Below, piece after piece: positions 1 through 12,189 of a stretch of DNA of 64,000 nt (positions are counted from its first letter, which is position 1; each line of letters starts with the position of its first letter). Origin of the DNA: Anadara kagoshimensis (lineage: Eukaryota; Mollusca; Bivalvia; Arcoida; Arcidae); NCBI GenBank assembly GCA_021292105.1, contig CM037871.1, forward strand, positions 13,848,696 through 13,912,695. Reading direction: 5' to 3'. The position numbers were made by a program, and so were the translations under genes. The notes under the pieces are model-generated. The model did no database searches. It was not told the DNA's origin and saw only the letters and a program-made list of their open reading frames with translations.

Positions 1-1789
1 CCACATTCTGCCTAGCTCGTAGCGACTTCTTCTTTTCCCAAAATTGAAAAATGATACCCGATGGCGTCATTTCAGGTCTGACCAAGAAGTCATGAAGACA
101 GTTGAGGAGTGTGTCAATGGATATATAACCCTGTCTTTTTCAGATCTGGGTGATGGATGAGTGCATCACACTAGAGGGCACTGAATTACATTAAAAAGAA
201 GAGGTGGATCTAATCCGGAAAAAAGGTTAAGCTGGTTTCTTATTGATTGGCCCTCGTAAATAAAAATTCAAAATAAACATATGACACTATGAACTATGTT
301 TAACATGTTAAAAATGAAAAAATGTGTTATATTGTTAAAACTTTTTATTTTTATAAATCAGTTTCAAGACGTTTGATTTTACTCTCGTCTCATTTGTGGA
401 TCTGTTTTACACCAGATACCTCCTTTCGACGACTGTCTCATCTTGACCTTTGATATAAATAAGTCATATTTTAGCTGGTCGATTCAATCTAATGACATTA
501 GGTTAAATATTTTAAAAAATTTCTCAAATTGTAATCTTCATTTTCCTGCTCAGTTCCAAACTACAAAGTTTTTTTTCTTTACTTTCACTAGTTGCATTTG
601 CTATGTCACTGTCAAACTTTAACAATTTAAGAACTGATTATATTTTGACATTACACATGGGCCTTTGTTATGGTTCAATAAACACTTGGATCTCTCTCAA
701 TCTATATATATCGGGGAAATATGTGTTAAATATGTGGTCTATGTATGTTTCATCTTCATCTCGTCTATAATGCATTATTAATAATTACAGATGTTGAAGA
801 TTTTCACTAAATAAATAATTGTTTCGTTTGTCATTGAAAAAGAAGTATAAATTCTATATAAATTCATTAAAACATGAAAATCGCACAGCTGGCAAGATAT
901 TTGAATCCTCAATTCCCAGTACACCTACTTGCTCCTTAATTGCCAATACCCAGTACACCTTTTTGCAATTCCCAGTACACCGCATGTTATCCTCCAACGT
1001 CTCCTGCTCCTTTATATCTCAATACATTGAGCTGAAATTTGGTCGACATGTAGTTCTTAACATCCTAGAGGAATTGTACGCTTCAGAATTTTTATTTATC
1101 AGGTGAAATTTGAAATATTGGAAAGAAACTCCCGGCGACGGCAAAATCACAGGTGAGCACTTGCGCTTTATCAATTTGTTTTAAAGTTTTAACAGTGTAT
1201 CAGATGCAGTTAACTATTTCAATGGAATCATTTATGTGTCCGATTGATGCCCCAATACACCATCACACGTTAAAATGAACAGATAAGTCAAAAATCGGCT
1301 TTCAAATCCCGCTGGTGTTGTTTACACTAGCTGTTTTGCTCATTTTATGCTTTAATATCCCGTGTACGCTGTACCACAGTGGAACTGATGCTTTAAAAAA
1401 AGGTATAGTTTTTTAAATGTACTGTACATTTAATGCTATGCTATTTATATGTTTTTAACTATAGTGTGAAACTATTTATCCCGGTTTTATTCTTTTGTCT
1501 GATGAAGATGTACATACAGTGTCTCATAAGTCTTTTGGGCTGGATATCATAATATGTTTTAGAATGTTTATCTATGTATAGATATGTTTTATGAAATGTG
1601 ACACTTAAATAAACTATTTATTATCTTAGTTATTACTATAGCATAATTAATTGTTTTATTATGTATTAAAAAATGAAAGTGTCTCATAAGTCAGTAATGG
1701 CTGGGCAGTAATACTTTTAGTAAGAAAAAAACTTTATGTCTAGTGCAAATACATATATGGATACATTAACAAGAAAACTAGATTAAGTG
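1..1789. other. AT-rich interval without a recognisable gene
   Basis: I see no coding region here that I can support. Open frames exist but have no recognisable motif. Two small direct-repeat sets are visible: CCCAGTACACC occurs three times between about 914 and 982, and GTGTCTCATAAGTC occurs at 1519-1532 and 1679-1692. They look like local slippage or old repeat debris. The right end lies just upstream of the LINE ORF1, so part of it may be a LINE 5' untranslated region, but no boundary can be seen. Confidence 0.6.
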
Positions 1790-1807
1790 TTTAACAAGTA
1801 AGACAAA

Positions 1808-2662
1808 TTGGACATAATTGCTGAGAAATTAACAAAATTTGAAACAAAGTTGTTGAATGTAACGCGCGACGTAGATGTAGTGTGTAAAGATGTTGCTGAA
1901 ATTAAAACCAAAATTCAAAGCATGGATGAAGGTATGAATTTTATATATGAAAAGTTTGAAAAAAATCTATCGTTGACCGAGGACCTCGAAAACAAAATAG
2001 AAGTTATTCAGCACCAAATTGTAAAGTGTGATGATTTTGCCAATGACATCTCAAAAATAAATAAAGAAATGGAAAAGCTGAAATTTAGACACATTGATCT
2101 ACAGGCGCGATCAATGCGAGATAATCTAGTCTTCACTGGAATTGATGAGACAGAACCCGAGGATACAGAGGATGTCTTACTTAAGTTCATACAGGAGAAA
2201 ATGAATATACAAAAAGATATCAATTTCTAGAGAGTTCACCGTATAGGACCAAAAATTTAAGGAAGGACACGACCGATCATTGCGATATTCCAGGACTTTA
2301 AGGACCGAGAAATGATACGCAGATCGGCCCCGGAAAATCTAAAAGGACAAGAAAATAAACAATTTGGCATTAATGAACGATTTCCAAAAGAAATAAACGA
2401 TAAGCGAAAAAAACTATATCCGTTCTATAAATCGGCCAAACGAAATGGTAAACGCGCGAACATGAAATATGATAAACTGTATATAGAAGGTGAACTGTTT
2501 GAATTGCCGGACGAAAACATGGACTTTGTTTTCAGTTTTCAGTCGCGAAAACATAACCGCGGGGAATACAGACATCGCGAAACCACTGGGACAAAAACCT
2601 GGAAAAACAAAAGCAAGAAGGATGGAACACAGAGAGAACACCAACAAACAACACATAAATAG
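1808..2662 (+). pseudogene. LINE (L1-like) ORF1 protein, decayed
   Basis: This is the RNA-binding chaperone (ORF1p) of an L1-like non-LTR retrotransposon, which coats element RNA before target-primed reverse transcription. The first open stretch (140 codons from 1808) is rich in heptad-spaced hydrophobic residues, typical of the ORF1 coiled coil. It then enters an RRM-like domain (SMRDNLVFTGI, then VHRIGPK, then PIIAIFQDFKDRE, then FGINERFPKEINDKRKKLYP). An in-frame stop near 2228 and a second stop around 2260 interrupt it, and a frame running to 2662 carries the C-terminal domain. The translation resumes in the same family sense, so this is one gene broken by a few lesions. ORF2 follows at 2.7 kb and is then interrupted by a DNA element. 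Family assignment rests on the recognised motifs and was not searched. Confidence 0.8.
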
Positions 2663-2782
2663 GACAACCAAGGGGGACAATCGGTTAGTGAACATAAAGA
2701 CAATTATGACAATTATAACAGTGACTTAGCTCTTAGTGTATGTTCTGGTAAAAAATCAAAACAAAAAAAACTTAAAAATCTT
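2663..2782 (+). pseudogene. LINE ORF2 N-terminal stub left of the insertion
   Basis: This short stretch encodes the lead-in to LINE ORF2 (SVCSGKKSKQKKLKN), which reads toward the endonuclease start. The final codons before 2783 continue across the inserted element into LSLNLCGLKRR at 8621 if the element and one CTT are removed. An A-rich run (2763-2770) has probably gained or lost one base, because the two sides are one frame apart. This is a remnant and not a gene. Confidence 0.6.
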
Positions 2783-2796
2783 GGGCGCGTTTCACG
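2783..2796 (+). repeat. Left TIR of element A
   Basis: GGGCGCGTTTCACG matches perfectly, in inverted orientation, the right end at 8604-8617. Beyond 14 bp the two ends diverge, although both continue with sequence rich in CCTAAGT/ACTTAGG words. Confidence 0.85.
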
Positions 2797-3454
2797 AAGC
2801 ATACTAAAGAAAAAGTTCTTTCCTAAGTATGACTTGGGAACAAAAATCGTCCTAAATATAGGAATGTTTCTAACTCTTTCGTAAACTTAGGACAGGTAGA
2901 TAGTTGACTTAGGACACAACTTGACATGGCGACTGCCCATATTTATATGTTATGACGACGACATGTTCGTTGAAAGCGTGATTTTTGGGACAAAAGCAAC
3001 TTACTTAATAATTTTGTTGCCGTAATAAACACAAATGTAAGGCGCCAGTAAATACTCACTCAAACGAAATACACGTATGTCAGTAAGGCACGCTTTGTTC
3101 GTAATCACGGGTTATATAAATACGCATTTTAGATGGGGTTACATCACAACAATTTATTCTCCATTATAAAAATTCAGATTTGGAAAGAGACCGAGAATTC
3201 ATTTTAAATATTATTTTAGATGCAGTTGTTCACCTGCCTATTATTGTAAACACTGAAATATTCCTACAATTGTAATTTTAACTAATTCATTGCAATAACA
3301 ATACATTATAAAAATTACATTACCAAGCGTGTTAAATTAAGTTCAGTATGAATCTATTTGTCAACAAATTGACATAGTAACCTCAACGGAGGAAGTATTT
3401 TTAGCAAACGTCTTTTGGACACAAAGCAGGAAAATGAAATTAAATGGCAGACAA

Positions 3455-3456
<2 letters not shown>

Positions 3457-3490
<34 letters not shown>
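3457..3490. repeat. (TC)n microsatellite
   Basis: Uninterrupted TC dinucleotide repeat of about 17 units. It creates a long Leu-Ser open frame that is not a gene. Confidence 0.95.
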
Positions 3491-3493
<3 letters not shown>

Positions 3494-4515
3494 AGGCTAC
3501 ACTTGTGAACATGAAAATTTGTTTTTTTAATGTATTATTTCATAAAAATTCAAAAGTACCACATGACATAAGTATCATTCTTTTACTGTGTTATATGTTT
3601 TTAATTTCAATATTTAACTATTAACAATTACACAATATACAGTTTATTCGACGAAATTAAGCGAATTATGTTAGCTATACCCTTGGTTCAGCATGTACAC
3701 GAATGAAATATTCCTTTGTACACCCGTATACATCTCCCCAGTGGATAAGCATGCTTTATAATACAGTGTAAAACATATGTGTAGACGACATGGGGTGAGT
3801 CTATACTTCGTTCAATTATTCATGCAAGTACGCAAATACTGGTATATGAAATAATTAGAAAATAAAAAGTTTAAATTAATCATTCACAATTACAATAAAT
3901 GTAACTATGTATGGGTTATAATATTCATTTCATCAGTAAATATAAATGTTTGAATATACAGTATTACTTGATTTAAAAAAATTATAATGTAAGTTATATA
4001 CCCATGGGGATATGTATATAAATACACGAGGTGTTCCGGTAATTTTATTCCTAAGTTTTTTTTCTATTCTAGGAAAGGCATAAGACACGTTCGTGAAACG
4101 CAAGAGTATGAACTTGCGCATTTCCTAACAGTAGAAACACCAAAGCCGCTGGCGTAGGGATTCATTAAAATTTGTGAACTTGCAAAAATGAGATAAAATT
4201 GGGCAAAAAATGGCGAACCTTTGAACGAGGCAAAATCGGGAATTGTGTTCAATATATATCATCGGATGTTATGAACAGGGCTATAACATAAAAAAAATCA
4301 GTATATATGAAACTCGTCTGTAGCTATTTTTTACAATTCCGGTTACATTTAAATATCTTAATTCAGTGATAAAAACAAGTCACTGACTAAAATTTAAAAA
4401 TTTGTTCTTCACAAGATTCCTTCCCATTTATTGCAACGCGCGTGCACCAGAATGATTTTTATATCAAAAGAAAGGTCTTTTTGCAATGCATAATTTGATA
4501 TATAATTCATCAAAT

Positions 4516-4546
4516 AATTTTCTTTACACAAAAAGTGTCCAAGTTT
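4516..4546. repeat. 31 bp segment also present at 8194-8224
   Basis: The segment begins AATTTTCTTTACACAAAAAG and is repeated in the same orientation at 8194-8224. On the minus strand both copies can read the peptide KLGHFLCKENY, and the surrounding translated sequence stays weakly similar for some 30 residues. This suggests two diverged copies of one coding segment inside element A, but the protein is not recognised. Confidence 0.6.
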
Positions 4547-6699
4547 TAAAGGTGAAAAAAATCGCCGTCAGTCCAGGTTTTTGGGTACGGGTCGGGTCCA
4601 TTTTTTCGTCTTATTTGACCTATAAATTTTGTAAGTACTGCTTCCTAGCTGTGTTCTATATTTAGTTTGGACACACATAAGACGCAGAATGGCATTTACG
4701 ATTGAAATAAAGTAAATTTAGGTTAAAATCATTGTCTTTTTCGTCAGACTTCTCATAGAATTTGCCGGATTTTAGGGCCTACTTTCAGTCTCCATGTTAA
4801 AACTCGGCAATATGGCGCTTCGACAGTTCATTACACAAACTAAAAATCCATACGACAACCACATGCGCAAAATCTATGTTGATTGACTACGTACGGTGTA
4901 TTAGAAGTGTTAGTTGAATTGTGGAATTAATGGCAATGGATAAATCCTTTTATTTAGGATATGCGATTTGGGCCCCAGAGGCTTTCAGAAGGCCCTTCCC
5001 TTCTCAACTGTGGCAACCTTTGTCTTGTGAATTTCAGTCATTACAAGCTGATATTAACCACCTGATCACTAAATCAGTAAAGTTGAGAGTAAATTATTTT
5101 TCCATATTAAGCTGCCAAAGACAGAGAGTGTATTTTACTTTGAAAACATACCCTGTACAAACACTAGCCTAACAAGCACATGGTTTAAACTTTGGCTTGG
5201 CCACTGTCACGGACCTATACTTTTTTACTCTTGATTGACCCCAACCCATGTTAAATTTCCTGCAGGTAAATGCAATAATATGATTAAACAAAGACTTTAA
5301 TATAACAATTAAGGTTTTGCTTAAACTATTAATGCTGGATAAGCTTTTGTCAAGTAAACCAGCACTTGAAAGTGAAGATATATATTATATTCCAAAATTT
5401 AAATGTCTGGAAAATTTATACTGTCCCTGATTTAGTCAATTTGATTAAAATTTAAATTCTGATTTGCCAAAAAACTATTTATGTTTAAATATAACAAAAA
5501 ATTATAAATTTGTTAAATAATTTAGCAAGAATATTTAATATTATTTGTGAATTTTGGTGTAGTCTAGTGTTTATATTTCAGATAGACTGAAATAATGTGC
5601 CTTTCATGGCTTAATAAAGATTTCCCTCTAGCTAAAATATTAAATCTCAGTTCCAGGAGAAATTCCTGTGGTTTTTGAAGACAGTTACAGAACTCATATA
5701 CAATACTGAGATATTGGCTAAAACTTCAAGGAACATAGCCATTTGAGTCATGCAAGTTGATTTAAATACATGTTCATTCACATGTGTTTACTTAAGCTTT
5801 CAAATATGCAGCTGAAAAGCTTACACTTGCAACATTCAAGTTCAATCAACCAGCAACAAACCATAAAAACCACTGACAAGTGAAAAACAAGAGACAATGT
5901 CACTTAAATTGCCAGTTTGAGACCACTGATTATAAAATTACCAAAAGCCATGTAAGATTAGAAGGTAAGTGATTGCACTCCTAATAAACTAAGAAGTCAA
6001 CAAACACCTATTCAACTTGTCACATTTCACAATACCCAATTCCCTTTGTTTTAAGTTTGCAGATAAAAGTAGAATTCAAACTAACAAATGAGGAAAATAA
6101 TTTCTAAACCCAAAACTGAAACAGTATGTGACTGGCTAGTTAAATCTCAAATTTAAAATGCAACCAATAATAAATTAAATTTGTTTACTAAAATGCTACT
6201 TATGGATATATAGCCAGTTTTCAAAACCCATATGTTCAATTGGCATAGACTGCATACTCTATCATTGCTTCAAGATTGAAAGGGAGAGACATCATATGCT
6301 TACCACATATCATAAAACAATTAAACTTCCAATTGAATAGATGAACCATAAAAACACCAAAAAAGTTGAAGGTAAAACAATCTTCTTTTTCTCCTCAAGT
6401 ATTGTTCTTGAAAATTTTGCAAAGGGGTGGTGACACTGGTGTTGACTTTTGCAACAGCTCCATACATGTGCAATGTGTGTATATAATATATTTTTACTGA
6501 ATAAATGGTCACACACCCAATATACACACATGGGCAGCTAATGCAATAAGACAACAGATGTACTTGTTTCAATTTTTCTATAGCTAGGTCTGTTTATGCC
6601 CATTTCTGCCTGCACATTTTAAAATATGTTAATACTTGATTTTGGTTATGGTAGGCAAAAACAACATCATGTCATCCATCAAACCTGAAATCTGGTATA

Positions 6700-7515
6700 C
6701 AGTATAACCTTTGTATAAAAACCACCCAGGGGACTGAGCAAAAGTGGTAGACTTCATATAGAGGGTCACCTTAAACATGTATTGTTGATACTGGTATACA
6801 AATGAGTGAAAATAATACCTCTAAAATACCTTTTTATGAATTTTGTTAAATTTATTTTATTATTATTTTTTAAAAATAATTATTTAGAAATAATTATAGA
6901 AAAAACTTGAAAAGTGCATTATAATCTTAATGGACGGTACATCTGATTATATGGTTAGAGTTGATCTTGACTAATGTCCTTGTTTCTTAAGAAGCAGGGT
7001 GTCACTAATTAAAACAAAAGGTATAGTAAACATACTACCACTAAATAACAAAGACAAGTTACTAGTAATCCAATATTCTAAATAGGCTACAAGCATGTAA
7101 TTTGCTTTATGCTAATGTAGTTATTATTATAATAACCCTTCTAATCTAATGACTTCAGTCATTGACATGACAATAAGGACTTCACTTTATTCCTCGATAT
7201 TTACTTATTATATACATTTTCAACAAAAATCTATATATTAATTATATATTTCTAATCTTAATGCATTAAGAATAGATGAATTACAATGTACTTGGTTAAT
7301 TTTGTTGCTAAAATTATTAAAAAAATTAAAATAAGGTTGATTAAAAAAGGACTTTATACACAAGTTGAGTAGTCATTTGGGACTGTAAAAGAGGTCTTTA
7401 TTCACATTAGACAGGTGGAATATAATATATATGGAAGGTCATTATATAGCAAAATCCATTGGGGATACTTCATACTGGTTGCTATAGACAGGTGGTCTTT
7501 ATAGCAGGTTATACT
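6700..7515. mobile_element. Small non-autonomous inverted-repeat element (MITE-like)
   Basis: The left end reads AGTATAACCTTTGTATAAAAACCACC. The right end (about 7492-7515) is its near-complement, ending GGTTATACT, so the inverted repeat is about 25 bp with a few mismatches. Subterminal words (AAGTGGTAGACTTCATATAG; GACAGGTGGTCTTTATAG) recur in both orientations. No coding region and no clear target duplication are visible. CAGT-type ends would suit a Tc1/mariner-derived MITE, but this is not established. It is nested within element A. Confidence 0.6.
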
Positions 7516-7752
7516 ATTTTGCAAAATTTATTTTAAAACTCATTTGTTATTTACTCTGAATTAGGATAGTAGTTATTTATTACAATATGTATGTGAATAT
7601 TCAGTTGACATATGTAAGTTATTTAAAGATTCAGTCTGTATGGTAGTAATATGACCATTATGATATATGACTCCTTGGAGAATATACTGGTTGCATTGAT
7701 TGTGAAGGTAATCTTATGACTTATGGTGTTTCAAATTATGCTCTACTGAACA

Positions 7753-7774
7753 TCTCTCTCTCTCTCTCTCTCTC
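7753..7774. repeat. (TC)n microsatellite
   Basis: About 11 TC units, followed by short AC and GAGA tracts. Confidence 0.9.
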
Positions 7775-7990
7775 ATATACACACATACACAGAGGGAGAG
7801 AGAGTGCGAAAATGCAACAAAAGAGAGACAACTATTGATAGCGTATGCATACAAGGTTTGGCATGTAGGTAACCGATTAGTGTTTAGATTATATTACTTT
7901 GTCTAAGGATTTTTATTGAAAACTTGCGAAACATGGTGATTTGAACATTTTACTTAATGATTCTCCAAACCGGTATCGCGTGAATATAAT

Positions 7991-8278
7991 TTAAACACGT
8001 TGCATTGTCATTTCCAACTTGATATTGGTACACCGATCATCGCGGGGGCAGCCATATTTGTTTACATTGACAACCGAATGTACCATCCGGATTTTCTCTG
8101 GTTTAAGATATTTACACCTGATGCACCAGAAAGATTTTAGGTTGAGTTTAAATTTGGATGTGTTATTGTATGTTTTACAAAATATCGAGTGATAATTTTC
8201 TTTACACAAAAAGTGTCCAAGTTTAAAAGATTGACAAAAAATTCCTAGGGTTTCTGTTGCGACATCAGTTGGCGTCAA
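7991..8278 (-). other. Open frame of unknown function inside element A
   Basis: This is a 95-codon minus-strand frame rich in Cys and Lys (KLGHFLCKENY, then FWCIRCKYLK, then YGCPRDDRC). Scattered C-x2-C spacings hint at a zinc-binding segment, but no family is recognised. Part of it is repeated at 4.4-4.55 kb, which favours a real coding ancestry such as an exon of a transposon gene. It could equally be chance in AT-rich DNA. It sits close to the right end of element A and reads inward. Confidence 0.25.
8194..8224. repeat. Second copy of the 31 bp segment in element A
   Basis: Direct repeat of 4516-4546. It lies in the middle of a minus-strand open frame (7991-8278). Confidence 0.6.
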
Positions 8279-8603
8279 GAAATCGAATATTTTGTGTGAA
8301 TATTAATGTTTTATATCAAATTTAAACCAAAATTATAAAATATTGGTTATTCTGGCATATAATCCACTGATGCACGGTGCTGAACTTTATTTTATAATGT
8401 TTTATCGTTAGTTTAAACACGGGGGACTTTTTCGGCCATCAGACACTTGTCAAAAAGTAATCCCAATTTTCAAAACGGCGGAAGGATAAAAAATTGTAAA
8501 ACCGAAACACAATTCTCGGAAAAAGCCGGGTTGGCGTTCCTACTGTAACTCTTTCTTAAGTTCAAACATAGGGATGAACTTAGAAACGAACTTTGGAAAG
8601 GTA

Positions 8604-8617
8604 CGTGAAACGCGCCC
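8604..8617 (-). repeat. Right TIR of element A
   Basis: CGTGAAACGCGCCC is the exact reverse complement of the left end, followed by the CTT target copy and the LINE endonuclease codons. Confidence 0.85.
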
Positions 8618-8816
8618 CTTATCGCTAAATTTGTGTGGTCTAAAGCGAAGATTAGAATATCCTGAATTTAGAAATTTTGTAAAAAATTACGATATTATGT
8701 GTTTTACAGAGACTAGAACAGATGACACAGACACTTTTTCACTTGATGGTTATGGATTTACTATGTTTAATAGACAAACATTTTTTAATTTTAAATCTGG
8801 TGGAATTGTTCTCGGT
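8618..8816 (+). pseudogene. LINE ORF2, start of the APE-type endonuclease
   Basis: This is the N-terminal part of the apurinic-type endonuclease of the LINE whose ORF1 lies at 1.8-2.7 kb. Visible motifs are LSLNLCGLKRRLEYPEF, DIMCFTETRTDD with the catalytic-type glutamate, and FKSGGIVLG. The open frame appears to start at 8574, but that ATG lies inside the terminal repeat of the inserted element, so it is not the true start. The frame is lost at 8817, where a family B repeat begins, and no reverse-transcriptase domain follows in this part of the window. The copy is therefore both split and 3'-truncated. Confidence 0.8.
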
Positions 8817-9423
8817 AAAGAATGGAACAATCTAGAGGATTAGTGACGAATTCATTCGGAACATCCTCTGGATGTGAAATGATAAAGGCGACAACTTTCC
8901 CCTTTTTAGCAGCATATATTTGCACATTTGGGAAAGTTAAGAAAAAATTATAGATTTTGCTCAAACTTTCTGAGTTTATGGAGTCTAATGCGATCTAACT
9001 ATCTAACTTGATTAGAATGTTGGGAAAACTTCGGATCATACTTAATTTTGGGGTGAAACATGCAAAAAAATGGATTTTTCATAAAACAATTACGTTTAAC
9101 GCACTCCTGTTCAATAACCGTTCATTGTACGAATAAGTCGTCCATTGACCGAAAAAAGTTTAAGATCTGACGGAAGAGACGGTATTTTTATATTTTTTCT
9201 ATCTTGCACATAAAATCCACAATAACTGTTTAAAGTCGACCCTATCATCTAAAATAAATTTAACGTACCATTTTGAATTTGTACCCATAATAAAGTAACC
9301 AATTCTTTACCAAATTATTGGTAGGTTTTGCACTTATCCGTTAGGTCTGTGTTTAACTTTTGAGTGGCAAGTTCTGTGGATGAGCTCCACTAATAGAAAT
9401 CCTCTAGATTGTTCCATTCTTTT
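8817..9423. mobile_element. Family B, short deletion derivative
   Basis: A 25 bp perfect inverted pair bounds this 607 bp copy: AAAGAATGGAACAATCTAGA and five more bases at 8817-8841, and the complement at 9399-9423. Its first 440 bp match the left end of the long B copy (9457 onward), and its last 165 bp match the right end of that copy near 14.83-14.9 kb. It is thus an internally deleted member. The left boundary abuts LINE sequence without the extra end bases present in other copies, so this junction may come from recombination and not from clean insertion. No coding sequence is seen. Confidence 0.7.
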
Positions 9424-9481
9424 CCGCGAAACCCCTAAAGGTATCGCCACACTAGTAAAGAATGGAACAATCTAGAGAATT
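9399..9481. repeat. Back-to-back family B ends forming a hairpin
   Basis: The right end of one B copy (9399-9423) and the left end of the next (9457-9481) are inverted 25 bp arms separated by 33 bp. The spacer contains CCCCTAAAGG, a degraded version of the ACACCTTAAGGTGT seen at the same place at 17.49 kb. The arrangement looks like two elements abutting at a shared TTAA-type site. Confidence 0.65.
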
Positions 9482-10319
9482 AGTGACGAATTCATTCGGA
9501 ACATCCTCTGGATGTGAAATGATAAAGGCGACAACTTTCCCCTTTTTTGCCGCATATATAAATAATGGAACAATCTAGAGAATTAGTGACGAATTCATTC
9601 GGAACATCCTCTGGATGTGAAATGATAAAGGCGACAACTTTCCCTTTTTTGCCGCATATATCAGCACTTTTTAGAAAGTTGAGTAATAAATTAAGGATTT
9701 TGCTCAAACTTTCTGAGTTTATGGAGTCTAATGCGATCTAGCTATCTAACTTGATTTGAATTTTGGGAAAACTTCGGATCATACTTAATTTTGGGGTGAA
9801 ACATGCAAAAAATGGACTTTTCATAAAAAATTCTGTTTTCCAGCTGTTCAAACCACCCCCGTTCAATAACCGCTCATTGTACGAAAAAGTCGTCAATTGA
9901 TCAAAAAAAGTTTAAGATCTTACGGAAAAAACGGTATTTTTATATTTTTTCTATCTTGAACACAAAATCTACAATAAGTGTTTAAAGTCGACCCTATCAT
10001 CCAAAATAAAAAAATCCGCGAACTGGCACGTGCAGCTGTCTTACAATACACAATGAGCGCCAATCTGCACGTGACACTTCTGCATATCATTATAATCATT
10101 TCAATATCAAATTCAGTCCTGCATTTAACAGCTTTTTCTCAAACGCCACTTAAGTTATCAACTTGAAAGTCGGCTGAAATATATTTTAAAGTATTAAGAA
10201 ATTAACGGTGTTTTTCTATTTTTTCTATTTTATGTACAAACTTTAAAGTAGACTAGGCACATTTTCAGAAAAGACGTCGTTTTAAAGAGGAAGAGGCATT
10301 TTTTAGTAAAAGCAAACCA

Positions 10320-10430
10320 TGTATCTTTCTAACCTAATTTGGGTGTGCTGAGTTCGAAAATGGTGGATACCAAGCTGAAAAATTGCTCTAAGTAGGTAAA
10401 AATTTAAATAAAAAATGGCCGCCAAAATCA
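10320..10430 (-). repeat. Inverted single monomer of the 170 bp minisatellite
   Basis: On the minus strand this stretch contains CTTGGTATCCACCATTTT followed by a CAGCACAC-like word and a GGTTAGAAAGATACATGG segment. It matches in order the monomers at 13.33-14.15 kb. It places an opposite-facing monomer near the other side of the long B copy. Confidence 0.55.
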
Positions 10431-12189
10431 AAATGCATTTTTGCATGTAAGTTGATATAGAAGTTGTTTTGGTAGCAACAAACAACTATTAATCAAAGAT
10501 TGTAACATTCCAAGGCTTACTTGGATGTTAATGAACAGAAAATTTAAACAAAATGCCTATGGGCCTTACTGCTCACCTGAAAACATTTAAAAGATACTGA
10601 AATTTTAGGGGCAACAACACCTTCGTTGATTATCATACACAAAATTTGCTACTTGGTATGTTGATTATTTTTGCAACTTGGTGTTGTTATCTATTTATAA
10701 TACTTTTAAAAAATAGGGTCAAAACACAAATTCGAAAAAAAATATTCCAAGGGTAACAACTCCTCTATGGATGATCGTATTCTTACAAACATTGCTACTT
10801 AGTTTGTCATTTTCATTATTTTTCAATGTATTGCTTTTATATAACACTAATAGTTTCCTAGTAAATAGCAACAAAACCAGCACAATTTGCAAAACAATTA
10901 ATTATTTTTCAGGGGCAATAACTCTGAAAAAAGGGGTTTGATATTTATGAAATCAAAGGACCTGGTATATGCCGGTCATCTTTCGTCTCAGGTAGCCTAG
11001 CGGCAAAGGTCATTATGAAAAAATGTATATATATTTTTCAATTTTAAAAGTTTTTGCTTTCTTTTTTGGGTTGTTACTTTAACATAGGACTGTATGTTTC
11101 TGTTTAATTCAATGAATTAAATATGACACATAACATGCTGAAACACTGATTTATGTAGTCTAGAGTGTGAATGGAATAGATTACAAAATTGAAACCTGTG
11201 TTCTCACCAAATGCTTAAGATTTTTCTTTTTTGCAGTGGAAGAGCAAAGTAAATGTAACTACACTAGCCTTCCAAACCTATTTAGAGGTGCTGAGTCATT
11301 ACCGAGCAACTCTAAGCTGACTTTTTGCTAAAAAAGGTGAAATTGCACTACAAAATGTTGATGTAAAGTTTGATATTCAACCATAGCAAAAGTAATACTA
11401 CATTTGGTTTTATTAAAACTGGTAAGAAGTACGAGGGTTGAATGATAAACTGTGAGTCTTCTGTTAAAGGAGATTAGCGCCCATGTCCCTTTTTAACCCT
11501 TCTATCCGCCGACTATTTATATACATGTATCTGAAGACCAGTGTAAATTTGTAAGTTAATATCAACAAGGTATTACTCTAAAATAAATAGGACTAGTGAC
11601 TTGGCAAATGTAAAAAATGGTGAAAGAGCTGGATCCAATATTTGCACAAAATAAATCAGGCACCTAAGGCTATCCATACTGATATGATAGCAACACTAGG
11701 GAAATATGCCCCTTAATAGACAAGAGTAAAAAAGTTGGCGGCGGATTATGAACAGGACAAGCAGAACGTTAATGACGACCCCAGTCATGGAAAGTATGCC
11801 ATTCTTGCAACCCCAGAAATGGTCAATAGACCATTCATGGTAGCCGAAAACACCATTAGCTGCTCCTTTTTGAGAAATCCTTTTTTCAAAAAGAAAAAAA
11901 TGCAAATCTGTAAAAACAAAAATACCCTAAACATTTTCACAAATTTTGAATGTTTGGCCACTAATCATTTTAAAAATGTGGAAATATATATAAAAACCAT
12001 GGTATTGTTATGACTGACAAGTGAGTTACACAAAATATAAGGGCAGTGAGTTGGCATTTCACAGAGAAGAGTACATTACATTCTGTCATCCTACAATAAG
12101 AAAGCCTGTTGGGCTCCTGGCAATCAAAAACACACAAGATGCACTTTGTCGTGTGTTAATCTAAAGATTTTAGTGATAGATCCTGCTAG

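Larger units (their letters stand above)
2783..8617. mobile_element. TIR element A, 5.8 kb, inserted in the LINE
   Basis: The ends are the perfect 14 bp inverted pair GGGCGCGTTTCACG (2783-2796) and its complement (8604-8617). Both are flanked by CTT (2780-2782 and 8618-8620). Removing the element and one CTT rejoins LINE ORF2 coding sequence, which confirms the boundaries independently. A 3 bp duplication would suit PIF/Harbinger-type elements, but CTT is not their usual TWA target, so the superfamily is unassigned. The interior is AT-rich, with no recognisable transposase. It contains a (CT)n tract, a nested inverted-repeat element (6700-7515) and two copies of a coding-like segment near 4.5 and 8.2 kb. 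It is probably a non-autonomous or decayed copy. Confidence 0.75.

Noticed and set aside
819-1106. 95-codon plus-strand frame.
   Set aside because: No motif; it spans a local triplicated CCCAGTACACC and has the composition of random AT-rich DNA.
3415-3624. Leu/Ser-rich open frame.
   Set aside because: It is created by the (TC)n microsatellite.
4064-4252. Open frames on both strands near 4.1-4.25 kb that at first suggested a transposase.
   Set aside because: Translation in all frames gave no ordered transposase motifs.
11735-12013. 92-codon frame just upstream of the mariner remnant.
   Set aside because: It does not show the mariner N-terminal helix-turn-helix; no motif found.
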